Below are positions 7,778-16,612 of a stretch of DNA of 38,377 nucleotides, piece after piece (within the stretch, counting starts at the first letter, position 1; each line of letters begins with the position of its first letter). The translations under genes were made by a program, and so were the position numbers. The notes below the pieces were generated by a model. The model was not told where the DNA came from. It made no database searches and worked only from the letters and a program-made list of their open reading frames with translations. The DNA is from Aggregatilineales bacterium (lineage in GTDB: Bacteria > Chloroflexota > Anaerolineae > Aggregatilineales > Phototrophicaceae), in contig JAUQWZ010000039.1 of assembly GCA_030834905.1 (NCBI GenBank), forward strand, positions 1 to 38,377. The letters run 5' to 3'.

Positions 7778-8873
7778 GAGGCTGTAATTCCAGACGGCGG
7801 TAGCGGTAGTATGCCGCGCACGCGCCCTCGTTCGATACCATCGTTGCGCCTAACGGATGCTCTGGCGTGCAGAGCGTGCCGAAGGCGGGGCATTGATTCG
7901 GCTTGACCTTGCCTTGCAGCACCTCGCCGCTGATGCAGTCGGGACTTTCCTCGGCGGTGTATTCGACCAGATCGAAGCGGCGCTCGGCGTCAAACTGCGC
8001 GTAAGCCGGGCGCAAGCCCAAGCCGCTGCGCGGGATTTCGCCGATTCCGCGCCATTTGCGCGGCACGATCTGAAACACGTCGCTGACAATCGCCTGCGCC
8101 GGGCGGTTGCCCTGCCGGGCGACGCAGCGGGCGTACTGGTTTTCGACTTCGGCGCGTCCGCTTTCAAGCTGGCGCGTCAGCATGTAAACGCCCTGTAAGA
8201 TGTCCAGCGGCTCGAAGCCGGTGACGACAAACGGGACGTGGTATTTTGCTGCCAGCGGGTAGTATTCCTCGTAGCCCACCACCGCGCAGACGTGACCGGC
8301 AGCCAGGAAGCCCTGCACGCGGTTGTCCGGCGATCCTAAGATGGCTTCGATGGCGGGTGGGACGAGGACGTGCGAGACGAGGATGCTGAAATTGGTGACG
8401 TTCTGCCGCGCCGCCTGATAGACCGCCATCGCGTTTGCCGGGGCGGTTGTCTCGAAGCCGACGGCGAAAAAGACCACCTGTTTATCAGGATTCGCCTGCG
8501 CCAGCCTGAGGGCGTCAAGCGGCGAGTAGACGATTCGCACGTCCCCGCCGCCTGCTTTTGCCGCGAACAGATCGCCGCGCGTTCCGGGAACGCGCAGCAT
8601 ATCGCCAAACGACGTGAAGATGACGTTGGGGCGGGAAGCAATCTCAACCGCCTTGTCGATCAACTCCACCGGGGTGACGCATACCGGGCAGCCGGGTCCG
8701 TGCAGTAAGGTGATCTGCGGCGGCAGCAGCTCGTCGATGCCGAACTTCACAATGGCATGGGTTTGCCCGCCGCAGACTTCCATAATCTGCCACTCGCGGG
8801 TGGTGATGCGCTCGATGGCGCGGGCAAACCGACGAACTGCCTGGGCGTCCCGGTATTCGTCAATGTACTTCAT
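7770..8873 (-). CDS. hypD: Hydrogenase maturation protein HypD
   Basis: HypD is the [4Fe-4S] scaffold that, with HypC, assembles the Fe(CN)2CO unit of [NiFe] hydrogenases. The 367-aa protein has the family motifs EVCGGQTHAI (about residue 33), LLHGPGCPVCVTP (about 57) and FAVGFETTAPANA. The C-terminal iron-sulfur cysteine cluster includes CISGEVLQGK, NQCPAFGTLCTPEHPLGA and NEGACAAYYRY. It starts 2 bases after the flavoprotein gene and overlaps hypE by 8 bases, so it is co-transcribed. No clear Shine-Dalgarno is visible, and translation is probably coupled to the upstream gene. Confidence 0.97.
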   Translation of the reverse strand: MKYIDEYRDAQAVRRFARAIERITTREWQIMEVCGGQTHAIVKFGIDELLPPQITLLHGPGCPVCVTPVELIDKAVEIASRPNVIFTSFGDMLRVPGTRGDLFAAKAGGGDVRIVYSPLDALRLAQANPDKQVVFFAVGFETTAPANAMAVYQAARQNVTNFSILVSHVLVPPAIEAILGSPDNRVQGFLAAGHVCAVVGYEEYYPLAAKYHVPFVVTGFEPLDILQGVYMLTRQLESGRAEVENQYARCVARQGNRPAQAIVSDVFQIVPRKWRGIGEIPRSGLGLRPAYAQFDAERRFDLVEYTAEESPDCISGEVLQGKVKPNQCPAFGTLCTPEHPLGATMVSNEGACAAYYRYRRLELQPHG

Positions 8874-8875
8874 GG

Positions 8876-9874
8876 TTACAAGACGACCTTGTAATAGGTG
8901 AGCGCCTTCATGTACTGCGCCCGTTCAAACGCCGTCGGGTCTTCGCAGTTGATCTGGCTCAATGCGCCGCGCATCTGCGATACCGACTCGTATTCATTCT
9001 GCTCCATCCAGTCGCGCAGCTCGCTCTCGATGACCGCCAGATGCTCGATGCCGTTCTTCAACAGCGCCGATGCCGTCATGGTCACGTTCGCGCCCGCCAG
9101 CAGCAGCTTGACCGCATCTTCACCGGAATGGACGCCGCCGGTTGCGGCGAAATCCGCCTGAATCCGCCCGTAGAGAATGGCGATCCAGCGCAGCGGCAGA
9201 CGCAGCGCCTGTGAATTGCTGAGGAGCACGTTCGGCGTGACTTCCAGCGTTTCCAGATCAAAATCCGGCTGGTAGAAGCGGTTGAACAGCACCAGCCCCT
9301 GCGCCCCCGCCTGCGTGAACCGCTTTGCCATGTTCGCCATGTTGCTGAAGTAGGGGCTGAGCTTGACCGCCACCGGAATAGTGACCGACGATGTGACCGC
9401 TGCCACTACGTCGATGTCGGTCTGCTCCACCACCGCGCCGCTGACGTTCTGGTCGGTAGGGATGGTGTACAGGTTCAGTTCGAGCGCATCCGCGCCCGCA
9501 TCCTCGATCTTACGGGCATACTTCACCCAGTTGCCGGGCGTCGTGCCGTTCAGGCTGCCGATGATGGGGATTTCGACCGCTTCCTTGGCTTTGCGAATCA
9601 GCTCCAGATAGCCCTGAGCATCGGTGCGGTATTCGGTTGGCTCCGGGAAGTAGGTCAGCGCCTCGGCGTAACTCTCGGTTCCCTGGGTCAGATAGTGATC
9701 CATCGCCCGGCGTTCCAGACGAAGCTGCTCCTCAAACAGCGAGTAGAGCACGACTGCGCCCGCGCCCGCGTCTTCCATCCGCTTGATATTCTCGACGCGA
9801 TCTGAAAGCGGCGATGCCGAGGCAACCAGCGGTGACCGAAGTTGCAGCCCCAGATAATTGGTTGTCAGATTCAT
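8876..9874 (-). CDS. Dihydroorotate dehydrogenase-like flavoprotein
   Basis: This TIM-barrel FMN protein of the DHOD superfamily has 332 aa from ATG 9874. GGGAGAA lies upstream of that ATG and it begins 4 bases after the nifJ stop. An in-frame start at 9901 would overlap nifJ and is less likely. The N-terminal LTTNYLGLQLRSPLVASASPLS and the C-terminal FMN-phosphate site (ATGGVHSGEDAVKLLLAGA) are clear. The region where true DHODs have the substrate-binding NxS[CS]PN motif reads NLYTIPTDQNVSG instead, so pyrimidine synthesis is unlikely to be its role. Pairing with nifJ is a known genome pattern. An electron-transfer or redox role linked to pyruvate oxidation is my inference. Confidence 0.85.
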   Translation of the reverse strand: MNLTTNYLGLQLRSPLVASASPLSDRVENIKRMEDAGAGAVVLYSLFEEQLRLERRAMDHYLTQGTESYAEALTYFPEPTEYRTDAQGYLELIRKAKEAVEIPIIGSLNGTTPGNWVKYARKIEDAGADALELNLYTIPTDQNVSGAVVEQTDIDVVAAVTSSVTIPVAVKLSPYFSNMANMAKRFTQAGAQGLVLFNRFYQPDFDLETLEVTPNVLLSNSQALRLPLRWIAILYGRIQADFAATGGVHSGEDAVKLLLAGANVTMTASALLKNGIEHLAVIESELRDWMEQNEYESVSQMRGALSQINCEDPTAFERAQYMKALTYYKVVL

Positions 9875-9878
9875 GCTG

Positions 9879-12800
9879 CTATTCTCCCTGTCCACTGCCA
9901 TTGCTGCCGTTGCCGAAAGTGCGCGTAGCCAGGTACTCGTACAGCGCCCAGCGCATGTTCACGTCGCCCTGAGCTTCCTCGAACAGTTCCGAGGCAACTT
10001 CGGGTCGAGTGAGTTCCAGCATCTTGAAGCGATTTTCCATCTGTAGATAGTGCTGAAGTGGCAGCTTGGGCGCGCGCGAGTCCAGGCTCAACGGGTTGTG
10101 ACCCTGCTCGCCGCGTTCCGGGTTGTAGCGGTAAAGCAGCCACTGACCGGTATCGACTGCCGCCTTCTGGTTCTTGAGCGCCGTCTGCATGTTGATGCCG
10201 TGGGCGATACAGTGTGAGTAGGCGATGATGATTGATGGTCCGTCGTAGGCTTGCGCTTCGAGGAAGGCGCGGAGCGTATGCTCGTCCTTAGCGCCCATCG
10301 CGACGCGAGCGACGTAGACGTTGCCATAGCTCATGGCGATCAAGCCGAGGTCCTTCTTGGCGAGAGGCTTGCCGCCCGCCGCGAATTTGGCAACCGCCGC
10401 GCGCGGGGTTGATTTCGACATCTGCCCGCCCGTGTTCGAGTAGACTTCGGTATCGAGCACCAGCACGTTGACGTTGCGCCCGCTTGCCAGCACGTGATCC
10501 AGACCGCCGAAGCCGATGTCATACGCCCAGCCGTCCCCGCCGACAATCCACACGTCTTTCTTGACCAGCGCGTCCGCCATTTCGTTCAGGCGGCGCGATT
10601 CCGGCGTGTTGATGTTTTGCAGCTTCGCCCGCAGCTTAACCACGCGCTCGCGCTGGGCATAGATGCCCGTTTCTTCGCGCTGATCAGCCGTCAGCAGGCT
10701 GTTCGCCAGTTCGCTGCCGATGTCTTCCGCCAGAAGCTGTACCAGCTCGCGCGCCTGTTCCGCCTGCTTATCCAGCGCGACGCGGATACCGTAGCCAAAT
10801 TCGGCGTTGTCCTCAAACAGCGAGTTCGACCAGGCGGGTCCGCGACCTTCGGCGTTGTAGGTGTAAGGCGTCGTCGGCAGGTTGCCGCCGTAGATTGACG
10901 AGCAGCCGGTGGCGTTGGCGATGACAGTGCGGTCGCCGAACAACTGCGTAATCAACTTGATGTAGGGCGTTTCGCCGCAGCCCGCGCACGCGCCGGAGAA
11001 CTCGAACAGCGGCTGCTGTGCCTGCTGCTGGCGAATACTGCTGATCTTGATGTTGGAACGATCTGTTTCCGGCAGACTGAGGAAGAAGTCCCAGTTTTCA
11101 GCTTCCGGCGCGCGCAGCGGTTCCTGCGGGCACATATTGATCGCCTTGAGGTTGAGCGCCGATTTGTTCTTGACCGGGCACACGTCCACGCAGATGCCGC
11201 AGCCGGTGCAGTCTTCGGGCGCTACCTGAATGGTGTACTGCAAACCCTTCCATTCGGTATCGCGCGCGTCCACCGCTTTGAAGGTTGGCGGAGCGTCGGC
11301 GAGCAGTTCCGGCTGGTATGCCTTGATGCGAATGACCGCATGCGGGCAGACCATGGCGCACTTGCCGCACTGGATACAGATGTCCGGGTCCCAGACGGGG
11401 ATTTCCTGCGCCAGATTGCGCTTTTCATACTGCGTCGTGCCGCTGGGGTAGGTGCCGTCAATCGGCATCGCGCTCACCGGCAGGTGGTCGCCGCGCCGCG
11501 CGATCATCGTGCCGAGGACATCGCGCACAAAGGCGGGCGCAGTCTCCGGTACGGGCGAGATCATGGCGACGGTGCTGGTGATCGTTTCCGGCACGCGGAC
11601 TTCAAACAGGTTGTCGAGGGTGTTATCAACCGCCTTGAGGTTCATGGCGACGACTTCTTCACCCTTGCGCGCGTAGGTCTTTTCAATCGATTCCTTGATG
11701 GCGTCAATCGCTTCCGCGCGCGGCAGTACGCCGGAGATGGCGAAGAAGCAGACCTGCATGACGGTGTTAATGCGCCCGGTCATGCCGCTTTCTTTGGCGA
11801 CATGGTAGGCGTCGATGACGAAGAAGCGCAGTTTCTTGGAAACGATTTGTTTCTGCACCTGCTGCGGCAGTTTGTCCCAGGCGTCTTCGTGGTGATCAGT
11901 GGTGTTGAGCAGGAAGACGCCGCCGGGCATTGCCTCGGAGAGCATATCGTAGCGATCCAGGAAGGTTGGCTGGTGGCAGGCGACAAAGTTGGCTCTGGTG
12001 ATGAGGTACGGCGAGCGAATGGGCTGCGGACCGAAGCGCAGATGCGATACCGTCATCGAACCCGATTTCTTGGAGTCGTAGACGAAGTAGCCCTGCGCGT
12101 AGTTGGGGGTGTTCTCGCCGATGATCTTGATCGAATTCTTGTTCGCGCCGACTGTGCCGTCGGAACCGAGTCCGTAGAACACGGAGCGCACCACGCTGTC
12201 CGGCTCGACCGAGAAGTCAGCATCGAAATCGAGGCTGGTGTGGGTTACATCGTCGTAAATGCCGACGGTGAAGTGATTTTTCGGCTCCGGCTGCTTGAGG
12301 TTGTCGAACACCGCCTTGACCATCGCTGGCGTAAATTCCTTGGAGGATAAGCCGTAGCGTCCGCCAACAATCGTCGGCAGCGTCCAGTCGCGTCCTTCTT
12401 CAAATAGCGCCGTGATCGTGTCAACGTACAGCGGTTCGCCCGAGCTGCCGGGTTCCTTGGTACGGTCGAGCACTGCCAGCGCCTCAACCGAGCGAGGCAG
12501 CGCCTCGACAAAGCTGGCGGCGTCCCACGGGCGGTACAGGCGAACTTTGAGCACGCCAACCGACTCACCATGCGCGTTCAGGTAATCGACAGTTTCGTGA
12601 ACCGTCTCGGCTCCCGAACCCATGATGACGATGACGTGCCTGGCATCGGGCGCGCCGTAGTATTCATACAGCTTGTACTGCCGACCGGTCAGTTCGCCAA
12701 AGCGATCCATCATCCGCTGGACGATGCCGGGGCAGTTATTGTAGAACGGGTTGACCGTCTCGCGCGCCTGGAAGTAAACGTCCGGGTTCTGGGCGGTGCC

Positions 12801-13448
12801 GCGAATGAACGGATTATCGGGCGAGAGCGCGCGGCGGTGATGCGCGAACACCAGTTCCTCGTCAATCATTGCCCGAAGGATATCGTCGTCCAGCAGTTGG
12901 ATCTTGGCGACTTCGTGCGACGTGCGGAAGCCGTCAAAGAAGTGGATAAACGGCACCCGCGCGGCGAGAGTCGCCGCCTGAGCGATCAGCGCGAAGTCCT
13001 GCGCTTCCTGGACGGAAGCCGAGGCAAGCAGCCCCCAGCCGGTCGCCCGGGTCGCCATCACGTCGCTGTGATCGCCAAAAATGGACAGTCCCTGCGCTGC
13101 CAGTGAGCGCGCTGCCACATGGAAAACCGTTGGCGTCAGTTCGCCAGCGATTTTGTACATATTCGGGATCATCAGCAGCAAGCCCTGCGACGCCGTGAAG
13201 GTGGTCGTCAGCGAGCCTGCCTGGAGCGCGCCGTGAACCGCGCCCGCCGCGCCAGCTTCGCTTTGTAATTCGACCACTTTCGGTACAGTACCCCACAGGT
13301 TTGGCTGTTCTGCCGCCCCCCATTCGTCTGCCCATTCGCCCATCGCTGAGGACGGCGTGATTGGGTAGATGGCAATGACTTCGCTGAGTTTGTAGGCAAC
13401 GCGGGCAACCGCCTCGTTACCATCCAGCGTCATGTATTCAGCCACCAT
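9879..13448 (-). CDS. nifJ: Pyruvate:ferredoxin (flavodoxin) oxidoreductase
   Basis: This is the single-chain homodimeric PFOR: pyruvate + CoA + 2 oxidised ferredoxin gives acetyl-CoA + CO2 + 2 reduced ferredoxin. At 1189 aa it is full length. The order is the pyrimidine-binding domain with YPITPSSAM, the transketolase C-like and CoA-binding regions (GLGSDGTVGANKNSIK), and two [4Fe-4S] ferredoxin motifs (CIQCGKCAMVCP near residue 690; CTGCGICVDVCP near 744). The TPP domain follows (SGACAGCGETPY; GGDGWAYDIGFGGLDHVLASG; SNTGGQMSKSTP). ATG 13448 has AGGAGAA upstream and overlaps hypC by 11 bases. Its place between hypC and hypD inside a hydrogenase operon is unusual. It suggests co-expression so that pyruvate oxidation feeds electrons towards H2. 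Confidence 0.97.
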   Translation of the reverse strand: MVAEYMTLDGNEAVARVAYKLSEVIAIYPITPSSAMGEWADEWGAAEQPNLWGTVPKVVELQSEAGAAGAVHGALQAGSLTTTFTASQGLLLMIPNMYKIAGELTPTVFHVAARSLAAQGLSIFGDHSDVMATRATGWGLLASASVQEAQDFALIAQAATLAARVPFIHFFDGFRTSHEVAKIQLLDDDILRAMIDEELVFAHHRRALSPDNPFIRGTAQNPDVYFQARETVNPFYNNCPGIVQRMMDRFGELTGRQYKLYEYYGAPDARHVIVIMGSGAETVHETVDYLNAHGESVGVLKVRLYRPWDAASFVEALPRSVEALAVLDRTKEPGSSGEPLYVDTITALFEEGRDWTLPTIVGGRYGLSSKEFTPAMVKAVFDNLKQPEPKNHFTVGIYDDVTHTSLDFDADFSVEPDSVVRSVFYGLGSDGTVGANKNSIKIIGENTPNYAQGYFVYDSKKSGSMTVSHLRFGPQPIRSPYLITRANFVACHQPTFLDRYDMLSEAMPGGVFLLNTTDHHEDAWDKLPQQVQKQIVSKKLRFFVIDAYHVAKESGMTGRINTVMQVCFFAISGVLPRAEAIDAIKESIEKTYARKGEEVVAMNLKAVDNTLDNLFEVRVPETITSTVAMISPVPETAPAFVRDVLGTMIARRGDHLPVSAMPIDGTYPSGTTQYEKRNLAQEIPVWDPDICIQCGKCAMVCPHAVIRIKAYQPELLADAPPTFKAVDARDTEWKGLQYTIQVAPEDCTGCGICVDVCPVKNKSALNLKAINMCPQEPLRAPEAENWDFFLSLPETDRSNIKISSIRQQQAQQPLFEFSGACAGCGETPYIKLITQLFGDRTVIANATGCSSIYGGNLPTTPYTYNAEGRGPAWSNSLFEDNAEFGYGIRVALDKQAEQARELVQLLAEDIGSELANSLLTADQREETGIYAQRERVVKLRAKLQNINTPESRRLNEMADALVKKDVWIVGGDGWAYDIGFGGLDHVLASGRNVNVLVLDTEVYSNTGGQMSKSTPRAAVAKFAAGGKPLAKKDLGLIAMSYGNVYVARVAMGAKDEHTLRAFLEAQAYDGPSIIIAYSHCIAHGINMQTALKNQKAAVDTGQWLLYRYNPERGEQGHNPLSLDSRAPKLPLQHYLQMENRFKMLELTRPEVASELFEEAQGDVNMRWALYEYLATRTFGNGSNGSGQGE

Positions 13449-13683
13449 AGAGTTCTCCTAAATCACCCATTTCTTCGAGATAATCAAAAACGCGCTGCGC
13501 CTCGACTTCATCGACGGTGCTCAGCGCGAAACCCACATGAACGATCACGTATTCGCCAATTTGCGCTTCGGGAACGTAGGCGAGGCTGACTTCCTTGACG
13601 ACCCCGCCGAAGCTGACTCTGCCAGTGCGGTGAATATCCTCACCCTCGATGCTTATGAGTTTGCCCGGAACTGCCAGACACAT
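13438..13683 (-). CDS. hypC: Hydrogenase assembly chaperone HypC
   Basis: HypC (81 aa) binds HypD and then the hydrogenase large-subunit precursor, carrying the Fe(CN)2CO group through its N-terminal cysteine. The diagnostic N-terminus MCLAVPGK with Cys2 is present, followed by GRVSFGGVVKEVSLAYVPEAQIGEYVIVHVGFAL, the family's small beta-barrel. Its start lies 44 bases inside the 3' end of hypF and its stop overlaps nifJ by 11 bases, so translation of all three is probably coupled. Confidence 0.97.
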   Translation of the reverse strand: MCLAVPGKLISIEGEDIHRTGRVSFGGVVKEVSLAYVPEAQIGEYVIVHVGFALSTVDEVEAQRVFDYLEEMGDLGELYGG

Positions 13684-15931
13684 GATTAGTTTCCCGTAAC
13701 GCCGCCGAAATCTGCCCTAAAGCAATACCGCCATCGTTTGCCGGAATACGTTGATGCCAGTAGGGTGTAAAGCCTGCTTCGCGCAGTTGACGGATGGCTT
13801 TTTCCAACAGCGAACGGTTCTGAAAGCACCCGCCCGTCAGCACGATCTTAGGCTCACCGACGCGCTGCGCAACCGTTACGATGAGCGCCGCCAGCGTGTT
13901 GTGAAACTTCGCGGCGGTCATCTGAACATCGCTCTCGCTAAGGATGGCAGCAATCATCGATTTCCATTCAATGATGCCCTTTCCGGTGGTCTGATCGCCA
14001 GTGACAGGTGTAATCTCAATGGGGTAGCATTCGTCGGTCTTCGCGCTTCCCTGAGCATATTCGAGCATCATTGCCGCCTGCCCCTCAAAGGCGTTCTGCT
14101 GCCGCAGCCCAATGAGCGCCGCCACGGCGTCAAACAACCTGCCCATACTTGACGCCAGCGGCGCGTTGATGCCGCGCTCTACTGCCGTGATCAGCAGATC
14201 GATCTCTCTGGCGGTGAAGGCGAGCCGGTCGCGGGGCAGGTCTTTGCCATAGAGCGCGTAAAGCAGCCCCAGCGCGCTGCGGCGCGGCTCTCGCGCCGCC
14301 AGATCGCCGCCGGGCAGCGGGAAGGGGCGCAGATAGGCTTCACGGGTGAAGCCGTGTTCGCCCACGCGCAGAAATTCGCCGCCCCAGATCGTGCCGTCGG
14401 TGCCGTAGCCGGTGCCATCCCAGGCAGCGCCCAGCACTGGCGCTTCGATCCGGTGTTCCGCCAGACACGACAGGATGTGGGCGTAATGATGCTGGACGCG
14501 CACCAACGGCAGCCCCATGTCCTCAGCATATCGCGTGGCGGCGTAATCCGGGTGCAGGTCGCAGGCGGCGGCGGTTGGTTCCAGTTCGTGGAAGGTTTCA
14601 AAATCATCCACCGCCCGCCTGAAGGTGTCGAAAACGGCAAGATTGTCCATGTCGCCCAGGTGTTGGCTGAGGATGGCGCGGTTATGGTGGGCAATGGCAA
14701 TGGCGTTTTTCTGCTGCGCCCCCACCGCGATGATGCTCTGGTCGCCTGTCTGGATGGGGACGGGCGCGGGAGCATAACCGCGCGCGCGGCGCAGCATGAC
14801 GATGTCGTCTTCCAGCGCAAAGACCACCGAGTCATCGACATGCCGGGCGATGGGGCGGTTGTGGACGAGGAACAGGTCGGCGATGCCGCCGAGCTTCGCC
14901 AGCGCCATCGGGTTGTCGGTCACGATTGGCTCGCCGCTGCGGTTGCCGCTGGTGGCGACCACCGGAAAGCCGAGTTCCGCCATCAGCAGGTGATGCAGCG
15001 GCGTGTACGGCAGCATCACGCCCAGATACGGGTTGCCGGGCGCGACCGGTTGGGCGATGTCTCCGCCGAGGCGGCGCAGCAGCACAATTGGCGCGGCGGC
15101 GCTCTGGAGCAGCGCTCGCTCGATGTCCGAAACCTGACACGTCATCTCAACTTGCGACAGCGCGGGCATCATGACGGCAAAGGGTTTCTCGTAGCGGGCT
15201 TTGAGGGCGCGCAGCCGGGCGACGGCGTCGGAATTGCGGGCATCGACCAGCAGTTGGAAGCCGCCCAGCCCTTTCAGCGCCACGATGCCGCCCCGGCGCA
15301 GCCCGTCGGCTGCTGCCAGCAGCGCATCGTAATAGGTTTCCAGGGCGCTGCCTTTGCGCGTGAGCAGGGCAAGCTGCGGTCCGCAGTCGGGGCAGGCGGT
15401 CGGTTGGGCGTGAAAGCGCCGGTCAAGCGGGTTTTCGTATTCAGCGCGGCAGCGCTCGCACAGCATGAAGCCGCGCATCGTCGTGTTGGCGCGGTCATAC
15501 GGCAGGGCGTTAACAATGCTGAAACGGGGACCGCAGTGGGTGCAGTTGGTGAAAGGATAGTGGTAGCGGCGGTCATGCGGATCGAAGATCTCGCGCAGGC
15601 AGTCATCACAGGTCGCCAGATCGGGCAGAATCAGCGTGGTCTTCTGACCCTGATGATTGCTCTGGCGGATAGTAAAGGTCTTTTCCCCAACGGGCGCGAT
15701 TTTTTCAAGACCAAGCTGGTGGATGGCAGCGTGAGGCGGCAGATCGGACTGAAGGCGTCGGATGAACGTATCCAGCAGCGGCGCGGGCGCTTCGATTTCG
15801 ATGACTACGCCCTGGGGCGAGTTGATGACCCACCCACCTAAGCCGAGTTCACCCGCCAGCCCGTAGACGAAGGGGCGGAATCCTACCCCCTGCACGATTC
15901 CTTCGACCGATACTCGTCTGCGTTCAATCAT
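13640..15931 (-). CDS. hypF: Carbamoyltransferase HypF
   Basis: HypF makes carbamoyl-AMP from carbamoyl phosphate and ATP and transfers the carbamoyl group to HypE. The domain order is complete: an acylphosphatase domain (VEGIVQGVGFRPFVYGLA, residues 8-25); two zinc fingers (CDDC...CTHC; CERC...CPDC) between about 105 and 190; a YrdC-like domain (GGIVALKGLGGFQLL; ATSGNRSGEPI); and a Kae1-like C-terminal domain (VQHHYAHILSCLAEH; AWDGTGYGTDGTIWGGEF; VLTGGCFQNRSLLE; PANDGGIALGQ). ATG 15931 sits 5 bases after GGGAG; a GTG one codon upstream is too close to it. The 3' end overlaps hypC by 44 bases. An intergenic repeat block of about 220 bases separates it from the protease gene upstream. Confidence 0.97.
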   Translation of the reverse strand: MIERRRVSVEGIVQGVGFRPFVYGLAGELGLGGWVINSPQGVVIEIEAPAPLLDTFIRRLQSDLPPHAAIHQLGLEKIAPVGEKTFTIRQSNHQGQKTTLILPDLATCDDCLREIFDPHDRRYHYPFTNCTHCGPRFSIVNALPYDRANTTMRGFMLCERCRAEYENPLDRRFHAQPTACPDCGPQLALLTRKGSALETYYDALLAAADGLRRGGIVALKGLGGFQLLVDARNSDAVARLRALKARYEKPFAVMMPALSQVEMTCQVSDIERALLQSAAAPIVLLRRLGGDIAQPVAPGNPYLGVMLPYTPLHHLLMAELGFPVVATSGNRSGEPIVTDNPMALAKLGGIADLFLVHNRPIARHVDDSVVFALEDDIVMLRRARGYAPAPVPIQTGDQSIIAVGAQQKNAIAIAHHNRAILSQHLGDMDNLAVFDTFRRAVDDFETFHELEPTAAACDLHPDYAATRYAEDMGLPLVRVQHHYAHILSCLAEHRIEAPVLGAAWDGTGYGTDGTIWGGEFLRVGEHGFTREAYLRPFPLPGGDLAAREPRRSALGLLYALYGKDLPRDRLAFTAREIDLLITAVERGINAPLASSMGRLFDAVAALIGLRQQNAFEGQAAMMLEYAQGSAKTDECYPIEITPVTGDQTTGKGIIEWKSMIAAILSESDVQMTAAKFHNTLAALIVTVAQRVGEPKIVLTGGCFQNRSLLEKAIRQLREAGFTPYWHQRIPANDGGIALGQISAALRETNHVSGSSGQTHKHRG

Positions 15932-16030
15932 CACTTCTCCCAGCCTGCCAGAATCCGCTGCTATCGCACATCATATGCCGCAACTGTTCTGCGGACAATG
16001 TGGCAGCATGGGGAACGCAGGAATAATCTG

Positions 16031-16089
16031 TTGTAGGGACACGACGGTGTCGTGTCCGCCCCGGACACCACAATGTGGTGTCCCTACAA
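16031..16089. repeat. Paired palindromic repeat, copy B
   Basis: Outer inverted repeat TTGTAGGGACAC/GTGTCCCTACAA (16031-16042 and 16078-16089) encloses two 21-bp palindromes at 16037-16057 and 16063-16083. The first has the usual arms GGACACGAC/GTCGTGTCC. The second reads GGACACCAC/GTGGTGTCC, so both arms changed together and pairing is kept. It lies inside the operon between the hydrogenase protease and hypF. Confidence 0.88.
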
Positions 16090-16132
16090 AGCGCGTAATG
16101 CAAATTCCCCGATCCAAACCTATGTATTCAAG

Positions 16133-16155
16133 TCCCTCTCCATGAGGGAGAGGGA
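16133..16155. repeat. Hairpin repeat after the protease gene
   Basis: TCCCTCTCC (16133-16141) pairs with GGAGAGGGA (16147-16155) across a short loop and ends one base before the protease stop codon. No T run follows. It may be a short dispersed repeat or an RNA-stabilising hairpin within the operon rather than a full terminator. Confidence 0.6.
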
Positions 16156-16156
16156 T

Positions 16157-16612
16157 TTAGGGTGAGGGCTGACTCGTCTCAATAATCGCCCGCACCTGCT
16201 CCATAATGGCGGGCAGCATGGCTTGAAGCTGTGGCGACAGCGTGCTGCCGTATTCAAATGATGCCGCCCCAACCGAAATGAGCACACCGGCTGGGGCGTT
16301 TCCGTACAGGGTTCTGGCAGCGCCGAGCAGCGCCGGTGGGGAAACATGATGGGTGAACGCGCCAACCGAGATGTCGGCGTCTGCCTGGGCTTCGACTGGC
16401 TCTACGATGACCGCGCCGGGTGTTTCCCCCGCGCGCGCGTCAATAAAGACGGCGAAGTCCGATTGGGAAATCGGGTCTACCAGCTCTGGGGTGAGCTGGT
16501 AGACCGTCAGAATGTGTAAATCTTCGCGCCATCCTTCAAGCGCGCTGGCGATGGTTTGCCCGACGGCGTCATCCGTCCGCAGCGGATTACCATAGCCGAT
16601 GATCAGGATCAC
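16157..16612 (-). CDS. hoxW: [NiFe] hydrogenase maturation protease (HoxW-type)
   Basis: This endopeptidase cleaves the C-terminal tail of the hydrogenase large subunit after Ni insertion. I place the start at GTG 16612, in a GTGA overlap with the hoxH stop and with GAGGAAA upstream. This gives 151 aa, the usual size; a longer in-frame ATG at 16705 would lie deep inside hoxH. Motifs are IIGYGNPLRTDDAVG (Ni-sensing Asp), VFIDARAG and FTHHVSP (metal-ligand His). The C-terminal residues TSQPSP run into a hairpin repeat at the stop codon, so the tail may have been altered by that repeat. Confidence 0.93.
   Translation of the reverse strand: MILIIGYGNPLRTDDAVGQTIASALEGWREDLHILTVYQLTPELVDPISQSDFAVFIDARAGETPGAVIVEPVEAQADADISVGAFTHHVSPPALLGAARTLYGNAPAGVLISVGAASFEYGSTLSPQLQAMLPAIMEQVRAIIETSQPSP

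Noticed and set aside
14354..15841. Long plus-strand open frame opposite hypF
   Set aside because: The minus strand carries complete HypF domains. The plus-strand product is His/Gln/Arg-rich and typical of an antisense shadow.
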